From positions 1 to 7,151 of the forward strand of contig JAAYQD010000243.1 in the NCBI GenBank assembly GCA_012519465.1: 7,151 nt of DNA, in the 5' to 3' direction. Numbering within the stretch: position 1 is the stretch's first letter; each line of letters opens with the position of its first letter. Below the pieces are notes generated by a model. It saw only the letters and a list, made by a program, of their open reading frames with translations. It was not told the DNA's origin and searched no databases. Below are positions 1 through 5,810 of the stretch, piece after piece. The translations under genes and the position numbers were made by a program. This stretch comes from Candidatus Cloacimonadota bacterium. GTDB taxonomy: Bacteria; Cloacimonadota; Cloacimonadia; Cloacimonadales; Cloacimonadaceae.

Positions 1-1490
1 AGGAATATATCGAGGTTCCTCGCTTCGATTTTAACCAATTGACGGATAAGTCTTTACAGCAATTTTGGCGACAGGTGAGGGGGCAGGGAGTGATGAGCGC
101 ACGCAGTCTGGAGCAGATTTTGCAGCAAACTGTGGGGCAGGAGATTGCCCGGATACTCAAGGACCCGGATATACAACAGGCGCGGCGCGCAGGCTTGGAA
201 TATGAATCGGACTGGCTGCGCTTGGCGCGCATAAAAGGCAAGGATTACGGGCTCACGGAGGAGCAGCTGATCATCCTGATGAATTCAGCATATCTGTATC
301 TGCCTTACTTAAGCAAGATGGAGAGAACCCAGGAAAAAGATGATATCTCTTATGAGATTGAGGGCGGCTTCTATTGGTTTCAGGTGAATATCAGCGCCCA
401 GGATGAGGTGGATATCCAGCTGGTGGAATCCGGCTCCAGAGGCGGAATAGGCTCGGCGGTTGTAGGCGTTAAAAGCTATCAGAAGTTCAGCTTGGGCAAT
501 AGAGATTATGTGGTGAGCGAAAACCAATATGCCGTTTATGATGCTATGCAAACCTGGGTGAAAAACCTGAGTGTGGTGATGAAGGGCATCCCCAATTTTT
601 GCCTCAGCGCCCAGGTGGTGCAAAAGCTGTCTGCCAATACATATTCCTCCAATCTGGGCAGGCGCGAGGGAGTGCATCTGGATGATGCCTTTTTTATCAA
701 TGAAATCTTTGAAGATAGCAAAGGGAACCAAAAAACCAAACGTGTGGGCTATGGAAGATTGATCAAAAACGTGGATAACACCCGTCACCCAGAGCGGCTT
801 TCGGAGCTGAAGCTCTTTTATGGATCGCGGATTATGCCGGGAGCTGTGTTGCAGGAAAACCCCCGTTTGGGAATGGAAATAGCAGCCAATCTGGTTTACA
901 TCGAAGACATGGATATCCCTGCTTCTGCCATTTATGGGGTCAGTCCTTATCATAAGATTAGAGGTGGGGTTGGGCTCAATGTGGATTTATCCTACAATCT
1001 GGCGCCCGTTATCGGCATCACCCAAACCTATCTGGAAACGCGGATCAATTGGATTTCTTTGGCGGTAAACAACTCTCTGGACGTGAGCGCAGACCTTTAT
1101 TCCGTATCTTTGGGGTTGCATAAAAAGCTGTGGCTGGGCAGGTTGGCTCTGGGCTTGCAGGCTGCGGCAGGAATTGATTTGTTTGGTGGAGAGGCGGAGC
1201 AGAATGATAAGACTTATACAAGCTCGGTGATGGCTTTGGGCGCCAAGCCGGGCGCCAGGGCAATCTTCCTCTTGAGCCCCAGTTTGCAGCTAACGGCAGG
1301 CATCAGCCGCCATTATACCTTCAATATATCGTCAGGTTTTTATGTGGATGGAGAAGAGTTTTACTACTCTGGCTGCGATTTGGCTAAGGTGAATTTGGAC
1401 CGCACCCATCTGGAACTGGGTTTCAACTGGATTATCAAGAGCTTCCCCATCAACTTTTACGGGTGGCTGGACCCCCTCAAAAAGTATTGA
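1..1490 (+). CDS. Probable outer-membrane protein with SH3-like domain and C-terminal beta-barrel (5' partial)
   Basis: The reading frame (codons starting at base 3) is open to the left edge. The TTG at 39-41 lies inside continuous coding sequence with no Shine-Dalgarno motif, so the true start is outside the window. Residues below count from that TTG. Residues 20-80 are helical and charged. Residues 104-200 look alpha/beta and contain an amphipathic helix near 164-182. Residues 196-275 carry an SH3-like block: 'GRREGVHLDD' (207-216), 'KRVGYGRLIKNVDN' (234-247) and 'MPGAVLQENPRLG' (266-278). I remember this arrangement from Bacteroidota/FCB proteins, where it precedes an outer-membrane barrel. 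From 278 to the end, alternating hydrophobic and aromatic stretches rich in Gly (for example 'GVGLNVDLSY', 'VSLGLHKKLW', 'LELGFNWIIK') fit transmembrane beta-strands. The last residue is Tyr. The function is unknown. The gene converges on the 1522-2862 gene with a 31-bp gap. The frame is certain, the barrel likely, and any role inferred. Confidence 0.8.
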   Translation, partial: EYIEVPRFDFNQLTDKSLQQFWRQVRGQGVMSARSLEQILQQTVGQEIARILKDPDIQQARRAGLEYESDWLRLARIKGKDYGLTEEQLIILMNSAYLYLPYLSKMERTQEKDDISYEIEGGFYWFQVNISAQDEVDIQLVESGSRGGIGSAVVGVKSYQKFSLGNRDYVVSENQYAVYDAMQTWVKNLSVVMKGIPNFCLSAQVVQKLSANTYSSNLGRREGVHLDDAFFINEIFEDSKGNQKTKRVGYGRLIKNVDNTRHPERLSELKLFYGSRIMPGAVLQENPRLGMEIAANLVYIEDMDIPASAIYGVSPYHKIRGGVGLNVDLSYNLAPVIGITQTYLETRINWISLAVNNSLDVSADLYSVSLGLHKKLWLGRLALGLQAAAGIDLFGGEAEQNDKTYTSSVMALGAKPGARAIFLLSPSLQLTAGISRHYTFNISSGFYVDGEEFYYSGCDLAKVNLDRTHLELGFNWIIKSFPINFYGWLDPLKKY

Positions 1491-1521
1491 AGATGGCAGG
1501 AATCGATTAGGCAAAGGGCAC

Positions 1522-2862
1522 TTACCTCCACTCTGCTTCCAGATATTCCACCAGCTGGGCGCTAAAGCGGCGGGCGTTGATATTCACCTTGCCGATGGCG
1601 TTTTTAATGGCATCCCCTTCGCCTTTGGTGCTCAATCCCACGCCATCCGCGCTGAAGGTGCCCAGGCTGCGGGAGCTGGAGAGGCGGGTGAACCTGAGAT
1701 CCAGACGCACCTTTGCCACAAATTGGGGGGAACTTATTCCTTCCTGCATTTGGACGCTTTCCACGATCAAGATGCCGGATAGCTCCAGATCAGCATCAGG
1801 TGAAACCACGAAGATGCTGTTATCAAGTGCTCTGGCAACGCTGCGTTCCAGGCTTGTTTGGCGGCTGTTATATTCATCAAATACCTTTATCCTCACCAGA
1901 GTCTGCTCTGCGGCTTCCACCTCGTAAGTGGCGGTGGCGGTGTGCAGATTCAAGAGGCGGGCAAGGTGGGGCAGCGGCGTTTTGGCATCCGGGCTGCAGA
2001 TCAGTTTGTTCGTTCCCTCCAATCTCAATGCCTTGGGTTTTATGCTATAAAAGCCCCCGGCATCGGTGACCCCTGTTTCGATGAGGGTGCCATCACCATA
2101 GCTGATCCTCACAGGAAAAGTGGGCAAGGGGATGCGCTCACCGGATTCGCCCCGATAGATGGCGGCAAAGACGACGGGCTGGGGCAAATCTGCCATATTG
2201 GGGGCGGATTGATGATCGCCGGAGATTAGTTCCAAGCTGATGCGGGAGATGAGGGCGCGCATGGAGGATTCCAGCGCAGGTATCGAGAGCTCTTCAGGGA
2301 GATAATAGCGGGTTGGGGCAAAGCTATCGTAAATGGATTTTTTGGCATAGATCTCGGGGATGAGGGCTTGGGTTTCGTCATAATTTATGAGGGCAAAGAG
2401 CGGTTTGCCGTCCTTCAGCATCGTCTGGGCATCCAACAGTAGGAACATGGCGGAGGTCTTCAGTGCATCCAATTCCGCCTGCAAGCTGCTCAGCAGTTTG
2501 GCAATGCTGAGACGGGCTTCCACTTCATATTTGAGTCTCTTTTCGCTGTCGGAAATAATCTCGAGACCGCTGCTGGATACGATCTCGATGCCTTTGATGG
2601 ATTGGTCCACGCTCAGTTGGATGGATTTGGCGATGGATTGGCTGTAATATGCCACGCCCTCTGCTTCGAGGTCCAGGCTCTTGAACTCACTGGTGGCTTG
2701 GATCTGGACGCTGATCTGCTGGGCAATCTGCATCTGCGCCTCTGCAAAGGCTGCCTCTTGGCTTTCTCTTATGCCCACACCGTGGATATGGGTTCGGGCG
2801 GTCAGGGCGGTGGCGAATGTCAGGGTCAAGATCAAGGCAATAATCAGGATATGGCGGTTCAT
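1522..2862 (-). CDS. Secreted LPP20/FlgT-N-like periplasmic protein, 446 aa, multi-domain
   Basis: The start is the ATG at 2862-2860, because AAGGAGGT at 2874-2867 sits just upstream. The frame stays open to 3012, but those extra residues overlap the upstream gene and look artificial. A Sec signal peptide covers residues 1-22 ('MNRH', a hydrophobic core, cleavage near 'ALTA|R'). Residues 26-135 resemble LPP20/FlgT N-terminal domains: 'GVGIRESQEAAFAEAQMQIAQ', an Ala-rich helix after the first strand, then long strands including 'LKYEVEARLSI' (110-120). Residues 138-180 look like one TPR-type helical pair ('LLLDAQTML', 'PLFALINYDETQAL'). Residues 228-275 resemble a transthyretin-like or carboxypeptidase-regulatory beta-sandwich ('FPVRISYGDG', 'TGVTDAGGFYSIKP'). 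Residues 320-446 are alpha/beta and end in a second Ala-rich region ('GEGDAIKNAIGKVNINARRF'). No catalytic motif is visible, so the protein is probably a structural or assembly factor in the periplasm. It is translated with the gene at 2874-4145. The family call is from resemblance only. Confidence 0.85.
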   Translation of the reverse strand: MNRHILIIALILTLTFATALTARTHIHGVGIRESQEAAFAEAQMQIAQQISVQIQATSEFKSLDLEAEGVAYYSQSIAKSIQLSVDQSIKGIEIVSSSGLEIISDSEKRLKYEVEARLSIAKLLSSLQAELDALKTSAMFLLLDAQTMLKDGKPLFALINYDETQALIPEIYAKKSIYDSFAPTRYYLPEELSIPALESSMRALISRISLELISGDHQSAPNMADLPQPVVFAAIYRGESGERIPLPTFPVRISYGDGTLIETGVTDAGGFYSIKPKALRLEGTNKLICSPDAKTPLPHLARLLNLHTATATYEVEAAEQTLVRIKVFDEYNSRQTSLERSVARALDNSIFVVSPDADLELSGILIVESVQMQEGISSPQFVAKVRLDLRFTRLSSSRSLGTFSADGVGLSTKGEGDAIKNAIGKVNINARRFSAQLVEYLEAEWR

Positions 2863-2866
2863 CTTT

Positions 2867-2874
2867 ACCTCCTT
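2867..2874 (-). promoter_or_regulatory. Strong Shine-Dalgarno AAGGAGGT for the 1522-2862 gene
   Basis: AAGGAGGT on the minus strand is followed by AAAG and then ATG at 2862. Its first A is the last base of the TGA stop (2876-2874) of the upstream gene, so termination and initiation are physically linked. An in-frame ATG at 2877-2875 forms ATGA with that stop, but it has no good ribosome-binding sequence upstream. The 2862 start is therefore preferred. Confidence 0.85.
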
Positions 2875-4145
2875 CATTGCAGCTTCAGCAGGAGAAGCTT
2901 GCGGTTTAGATTCACGGTGCTCAGCTCGGCACCCCAGGCGTTGTGGCTGAAATTGGTACGTAGCTCGCGATAGAGATTGCGGGAGCTGGAATAGCGGGCG
3001 GGATCCACCCACACCTGCAAATCCAGGGTGCGAGAGGTGCTGGCCACTTCCTTGTAGCTCTGGCTCATCTTTTGTAAAGCTGCGATCAAATCATCCTTCA
3101 AATCAAAGGCTTCATCCTCCGAGAATGAGCCATCCAGGTTGAGGATAATCTTGTATTGCACGCCGCGGCGGAGGTCGTCCCGCCAATATGCATCAATCCG
3201 GCTCAATACGGCATCGATGGCGCCGGTGGCGGCTTCTTCCACACAGATCATGGATTCCCCCTGCCGGGCTTGGCTGTAGCCTGTTTCGGAGCCCAACAGC
3301 CGGGCGGTGGTGGTTTCATAGGCGCTTACCGTGATGCTGTATCTCTTGGTGCCGTGGGAGGCGGTTTCCCAAGTACCTGAATAGGTGAGATATACATCGC
3401 TGCCGATGGAGAGGGCAAGCTGGTAGGCGATATCTTCCTCGCCGCCTGCCACTATATTCTGGAGCCCGGAAAGGGAAGTGATCTGTTCCAATTGTTGGGC
3501 AGCCAATACCTCGTATTGCTTTGCCGTGAGGTGACTTTCGATGACGGTGGCGGCGTGCTGTGCCAAATTGTCACTGCGCATAAAGTCCAGGGGGCTCACG
3601 CCTTTTGCTACCTGGGGAATCACCATCAATTGGGGGCGTCCCAAAGCCTCGGCAAGCTCCTGGCGTCCGCTGATGATGTCCTTTTCCTCCAAATCTCTCA
3701 GCAGCAGCTCTTTATTGAGCTTGAAACGTTTGGTGATTTTGATGCCGCGACCTTCTTCCAGACTTACGCGATTGATGAAGCGCTGATCCTCATAAGTTAC
3801 ATAACGGCTGAGGCTTTCACTGTTGTAAAGCTGGGAGCTTTTGAGGTTGAAAAGGTCAATTTCCTCCTGATCACGCAGGATGGGATCCGTTCCACCCATC
3901 ACCAAGAGCCATACTGCACTGCGCTTGGCGTCATCGGTGGCGCGGGTGATGCCATTGGTTTCCACATCCTTCAGCTTTGCCTTGAAATTCTTTTCTGTGG
4001 AGATATAAATGCCGCTGGCTTCGATCAAGACCTCGGCGGAGGAGATGGTTTCCACCAAAGTGGCTTGTTTGGATACGGGCGTCTGTGCAAAAGTGAACAT
4101 CGGCAGTAGCAGTAAACCGAGCAGTAACAAGCTTAAATATCGCAT
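2874..4145 (-). CDS. Secreted FlgT/CsgG-like periplasmic protein, 423 aa
   Basis: The ATG at 4145 is preceded by GGAGAG at 4157-4152 with a 6-nt spacer. A clear Sec signal peptide covers residues 1-20 ('MRYLSLLLLG', cleavage near 'TFA|QT') and there is no lipobox. Residues 38-90 ('LIEASGIYIS', then 'RATDDAKRSAVWLLVMGG') resemble the N-terminal domain of FlgT/LPP20-type proteins: a strand followed by an Ala-rich helix. Residues 136-152 ('KITKRFKLNKELLLRDL') look like the closing strand and helix of that domain. Residues 170-300 start with 'RPQLMVIPQVA' and continue with a helix and 'YEVLAAQQLEQI', then 'DVYLTYSGTW' and 'YSITVSAYETTTARLLGS'; this pattern resembles TolB-N/CsgG/FlgT middle domains. 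Residues 328-423 form a smaller alpha/beta domain. It may belong to a DUF family found in Bacteroidota (I think of DUF6175, but not firmly). It is the first gene of a two-gene unit with the 1522-2862 gene. The exact role is unknown. Confidence 0.87.
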   Translation of the reverse strand: MRYLSLLLLGLLLLPMFTFAQTPVSKQATLVETISSAEVLIEASGIYISTEKNFKAKLKDVETNGITRATDDAKRSAVWLLVMGGTDPILRDQEEIDLFNLKSSQLYNSESLSRYVTYEDQRFINRVSLEEGRGIKITKRFKLNKELLLRDLEEKDIISGRQELAEALGRPQLMVIPQVAKGVSPLDFMRSDNLAQHAATVIESHLTAKQYEVLAAQQLEQITSLSGLQNIVAGGEEDIAYQLALSIGSDVYLTYSGTWETASHGTKRYSITVSAYETTTARLLGSETGYSQARQGESMICVEEAATGAIDAVLSRIDAYWRDDLRRGVQYKIILNLDGSFSEDEAFDLKDDLIAALQKMSQSYKEVASTSRTLDLQVWVDPARYSSSRNLYRELRTNFSHNAWGAELSTVNLNRKLLLLKLQ

Positions 4146-4151
4146 AAGTCT

Positions 4152-4157
4152 CTCTCC
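4152..4157 (-). promoter_or_regulatory. Shine-Dalgarno GGAGAG for the 2874-4145 gene
   Basis: GGAGAG lies six bases before the ATG at 4145 on the minus strand, at normal spacing. It supports this start, which also places the signal peptide exactly at the N-terminus. Confidence 0.7.
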
Positions 4158-4181
4158 ATTTAGTAGTTATCTTTGTTGTGT

Positions 4182-4210
4182 AAGTTTTGTAATCTTCTTT
4201 GGCTTGTCAA
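4182..4210 (-). promoter_or_regulatory. Possible sigma70-type promoter for the two-gene unit 4145->1522
   Basis: A perfect TTGACA lies at 4210-4205 on the minus strand, about 60 bp before the start codon. The bases 16-18 nt downstream (AAAACTTA) match a TATAAT -10 box poorly, so only the -35 half is convincing. An 8-bp inverted repeat (4196-4203 and 4224-4231) surrounds the box. Confidence 0.3.
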
Positions 4211-4231
4211 TGTTTATCATGATGCCAAAGA
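4196..4231. repeat. 8-bp inverted repeat flanking a -35-like box
   Basis: TCTTTGGC at 4196-4203 is the exact reverse complement of GCCAAAGA at 4224-4231, with a 20-bp spacer containing the minus-strand TTGACA. The arm spacing would suit a dimeric regulator binding over the promoter. A stem with a 20-nt loop in RNA is possible but there is no U-tract, so it is unlikely to be an intrinsic terminator. Confidence 0.45.
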
Positions 4232-4357
4232 TATGTTTTGCTTAATCTTTATACGACCCTGTGGCAAAAAACCTGCATGATGGATGGAATTTCAAAGTCA
4301 TACCGCATTATATGTATTTGCTTTTGGGGAGAGCCAGCCAACAGAAAATACTCCGCC

Positions 4358-5014
4358 TTATTCCAGCTCCCAATCTATGTATGGCTCAAAAATATTGGAT
4401 CCCTCCAATAGCTCAATGGTGCGCTGTACCAGTAGCTGGGACCATTTGGGGAAAGTGTGTGTGGAGCCGCTTGCCCAGCCCCACAACAAACTGGGGAGGG
4501 AGATCCAGTATTTATAATCATCCCTTAGTTTAAAATCCTGGCTCACCCCGTCATGAGTGATTTCTATGTGGGATATGATTGTGGCTCTGGTTTTTACGGC
4601 GGGGAACAGCCCCAGAGTGAGCCAAAAACAAACCTGGGAAGCCCGGTCTGTGCAGTTTAGGAGGTCCACTGTGTAAAGATCGTAAGAGATGTGAATATCT
4701 GAATCCCCATATCTCTTGTTTTGTACGCTGCGAAATCTATTTTGGTCCCTCAGTGCTTTTTCGATTTCGGGATTGATCTTAAAATAATGATCCGGATCAA
4801 GGCTTCTGCTATAGTTAATCATGTAAGACACGGAATAATCATTGAAATCGGTGGTTTTCTGGGGGAGTGAGGGGGCATTCCCCGGTTTGATGGTGGCACA
4901 GCCGGATAATAATATCAGCAGAATGGAAAAACTTATATAGCAGCAGAATGCAAGGCGGCGCTTGTAAGGCGGGCAAACATCCAGCGGGTGGTTGCTTCTT
5001 GGGTTTTTTGTCAT
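4358..5014 (-). CDS. Predicted lipoprotein of unknown function, 218 aa
   Basis: The lipobox is 'LLSGC' with the lipidated Cys at residue 39, following a hydrophobic core ('ISFSILLILL') and a basic KRR. I chose the ATG at 5014 because GAGGT (5026-5022) precedes it by 7 nt. An in-frame ATG at 5050 would add 12 residues and has only a distant AAGGA about 13 nt upstream. Even with the shorter start, the n-region of about 23 residues is long for a lipoprotein signal. The mature part (about 180 aa) looks alpha/beta: 'NPEIEKALRDQNRFRSV' (81-97) is a helix typical of small envelope lipoproteins, 'DIHISYDLYTVDLL' (106-119) a strand, and 'LTLGLFPAVKTRATIISHIEI' (132-152) a conserved-looking turn and strand. 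'LPSLLWGW' (173-180) is hydrophobic but short for a membrane span. C121 and C129 could form a disulfide. I do not recognise the family. It is probably anchored to the periplasmic face of a membrane and probably transcribed alone. Confidence 0.78.
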   Translation of the reverse strand: MTKNPRSNHPLDVCPPYKRRLAFCCYISFSILLILLSGCATIKPGNAPSLPQKTTDFNDYSVSYMINYSRSLDPDHYFKINPEIEKALRDQNRFRSVQNKRYGDSDIHISYDLYTVDLLNCTDRASQVCFWLTLGLFPAVKTRATIISHIEITHDGVSQDFKLRDDYKYWISLPSLLWGWASGSTHTFPKWSQLLVQRTIELLEGSNIFEPYIDWELE

Positions 5015-5021
5015 TGGATAG

Positions 5022-5026
5022 ACCTC
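5022..5026 (-). promoter_or_regulatory. Shine-Dalgarno GAGGT that decides the lipoprotein start
   Basis: GAGGT followed by CTATCCA and ATG at 5014 gives ideal spacing. The competing upstream ATG at 5050 has a poorer arrangement. Confidence 0.55.
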
Positions 5027-5061
5027 GCAATGTTTTTCCATACTTGTCATGGACTATCTGC

Positions 5062-5100
5062 ATCCTTTTATTTATAATGGATTTAGTCAAGGGGAAAAAT
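5062..5100 (-). promoter_or_regulatory. Possible promoter of the lipoprotein gene
   Basis: This short A+T-rich patch lies just upstream of the lipoprotein gene. On the minus strand it contains TTGACT at 5090-5085 and TATAAA at 5076-5071. They are only 8 bp apart, so they cannot serve together as a normal -35/-10 pair; TATAAA alone with a T-rich -35 (TTTTTC at 5099-5094) is possible. The call rests on position and composition. Confidence 0.25.
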
Positions 5101-5140
5101 AGCTTGGTAATCCTCGACTATTGCCTTGATGTGTCGTTAT

Positions 5141-5169
5141 GGGGGGACAGGGGGTTTGGGAAGGGAGGG
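5141..5169 (+). other. G-quadruplex motif with five G-tracts
   Basis: The plus strand reads G6 (5141-5146), ACA, G5 (5150-5154), TTT, G3 (5158-5160), AA, G3 (5163-5165), A, G3 (5167-5169). All loops are 1-3 nt, well within the usual four-tract rule, with one spare tract. The G-rich strand is the template strand for the flanking minus-strand genes, so a structure would form in DNA and not in their mRNA. Confidence 0.7.
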
Positions 5170-5290
5170 TAGTGGTGTATGTTGATGTATGATAGGGGGT
5201 TAAGGCGAAAGGGGAGGTTTGGAAATAAATGGGGAAAACGGGGGGTGTGGTGACAAGCGGTTTGGAAATAATGACAGGGGGTTTGGAAGG
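5146..5290. repeat. Degenerate GGTTTGG repeat cluster, spacing near multiples of 21 bp
   Basis: GGTTTGG occurs at 5153, 5216, 5259 and 5280, with intervals of 63, 43 and 21 bp. Longer shared blocks are GACAGGGGGTTTGG at 5146 and 5273, GATAGGGGGTT at 5191, and GGTTTGGAAATAA at 5216 and 5259. TGACA recurs at 5251 and 5272. The copies are too divergent and unevenly spaced for a CRISPR array. Confidence 0.5.
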
Positions 5291-5318
5291 ATTTGCGGTT
5301 AGGTTTGTTCTTTTGGGG

Positions 5319-5783
5319 TTAGATGAATTCTTGTAGGGATTTGACGATTGCTTCGATGAGGAAGCGTTTGGGTTTGATTTCCTTTTTTTTCATTTTGATA
5401 GCTATTGCGCAGGCGAGGGAGTGGTATTGATCCGCAAGTTTTTGTTGTTTATCGGATAGTTTTGTTTTGGTATTCAGCCTTACGGGCAGCTTTAGGGACT
5501 GGTTGTTTTGAGAGAGCAGTTGTTTTTTTCTTGCCCACTCTTCGATGGGGCCTACTGGAGGCATTCTGCCGGCTTTTCTGCCTTCGTGGACGTATTGGGC
5601 GTAGGGGGCGATGCTTTGATCTGCGAAGACATCGATGGTGAGGTTTTGGGCGTCCACTTTGGTTTTGATGGAGCGGCGCAGCTTTCCCCAGGCGACTATT
5701 TTGTCGTCATCGATGATTTTGACGGCGTTTTTCTCGATGCTATTTGCCAGTTTATTGAGGGTTTTAATGATAGTGTTTTGCAT
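5319..5783 (-). CDS. HK97 gp10-like phage head-tail joining/neck protein, 154 aa
   Basis: The start ATG at 5783 has AGAGG (5794-5790) six bases upstream. The length fits the HK97-gp10 family, typically around 110-160 aa. The core motif is 'YAQYVHEGRKAGRMPP' (61-76), matching the family pattern YAxYVExGT...G..P, followed by 'IEEWARKK' (80-87). The C-terminal half has 'ACAIAIKMKKKEIKPKRFLIEAI' (124-146, a helix then the 'kPkrFL' turn), again typical. Family members close the head-tail interface or complete the tail in siphophages. Between the motifs, a Lys/Gln-rich insert (about 88-120) carries no clear motif, and the protein is strongly basic. It follows the hub-like gene by 27 bp on the same strand and is the last gene of that unit. 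The family call is good; function in a live phage versus a remnant is not decidable here. Confidence 0.8.
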   Translation of the reverse strand: MQNTIIKTLNKLANSIEKNAVKIIDDDKIVAWGKLRRSIKTKVDAQNLTIDVFADQSIAPYAQYVHEGRKAGRMPPVGPIEEWARKKQLLSQNNQSLKLPVRLNTKTKLSDKQQKLADQYHSLACAIAIKMKKKEIKPKRFLIEAIVKSLQEFI

Positions 5784-5789
5784 AGTTAG

Positions 5790-5794
5790 CCTCT
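5790..5794 (-). promoter_or_regulatory. Shine-Dalgarno AGAGG for the gp10-like gene
   Basis: AGAGG with the spacer CTAACT precedes the ATG at 5783. It lies within the 27-bp gap after the upstream TGA (5813-5811), so translation of the two genes is probably coordinated on one mRNA. Confidence 0.6.
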
Positions 5795-5810
5795 GTATTG
5801 GGTGTTTGGT

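Larger units (their letters stand above)
4146..4357. other. 212-bp intergenic region between lipoprotein gene and secreted-protein pair
   Basis: This A+T-richer gap holds the ribosome-binding site, the TTGACA box and the inverted repeat described separately. No convincing stem-loop with a U-tract follows the TAA of the lipoprotein gene at 4358. A minus-strand TATAAT at 4312-4307 has no good -35 partner. No small gene with a ribosome-binding site was seen. Confidence 0.6.
5015..5318. other. 304-bp gene-free region between phage-like operon and lipoprotein gene
   Basis: It contains the lipoprotein leader (5015-5100), a featureless stretch (5101-5140), and the G-rich plus-strand block (5141-5318) with the quadruplex motif, repeats and rut-like character. 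The open frame at 4948-5172 (+) has no ribosome-binding site and overlaps the lipoprotein gene, so I see no gene here. Confidence 0.65.
5141..5318 (-). terminator. Candidate Rho-dependent terminator (rut-like C-rich region) after the phage-like operon
   Basis: Read in the direction of transcription, the 178 nt after the stop at 5319 contain 83 C and only 8 G. They carry regularly spaced C-runs and almost no chance of base pairing. C-rich, G-poor, unstructured RNA just beyond a coding region is what Rho utilisation sites look like. No intrinsic hairpin with a U-tract is present in the gap. This is inference from composition; Rho dependence cannot be proven by reading. Confidence 0.45.

Noticed and set aside
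39..41. TTG as start codon of the first gene
   Set aside because: The frame is open upstream to the window edge with protein-like sequence ('EYIEVPRFDFNQ'), and there is no ribosome-binding site, so it is an internal codon.
309..953. 214-residue open frame on the minus strand
   Set aside because: It lies wholly opposite the first gene, has His/Ile-rich unstructured sequence and no ribosome-binding site; it is a shadow frame.
1491..1521. Bidirectional terminator in the convergent gap
   Set aside because: Only a 4-bp TCAA/TTGA pairing near 1477-1490 is present, without a GC-rich stem or U-tract.
2863..3012. N-terminal extension of the LPP20-like gene to the ATG at 3012
   Set aside because: It would overlap the upstream gene by over 130 bp and put 50 unrelated residues before a clear signal peptide; the strong AAGGAGGT supports 2862.
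3492..4109. 205-residue open frame on the plus strand
   Set aside because: It is fully antisense to the signal-peptide-bearing gene at 2874-4145, which has a good ribosome-binding site and domain structure.
4307..4312. TATAAT on the minus strand as promoter
   Set aside because: The best -35 at 18 bp is TGGCTC, which matches poorly, and the position is over 150 bp from the next start codon.
4948..5172. 74-residue plus-strand open frame running into the G-rich region
   Set aside because: It overlaps the lipobox region of the lipoprotein gene, lacks a ribosome-binding site and ends in low-complexity sequence.
5146..5290. CRISPR array
   Set aside because: Repeat copies differ in length and sequence, intervals are uneven (63, 43, 21 bp), there are no spacers of constant size and no cas gene nearby.
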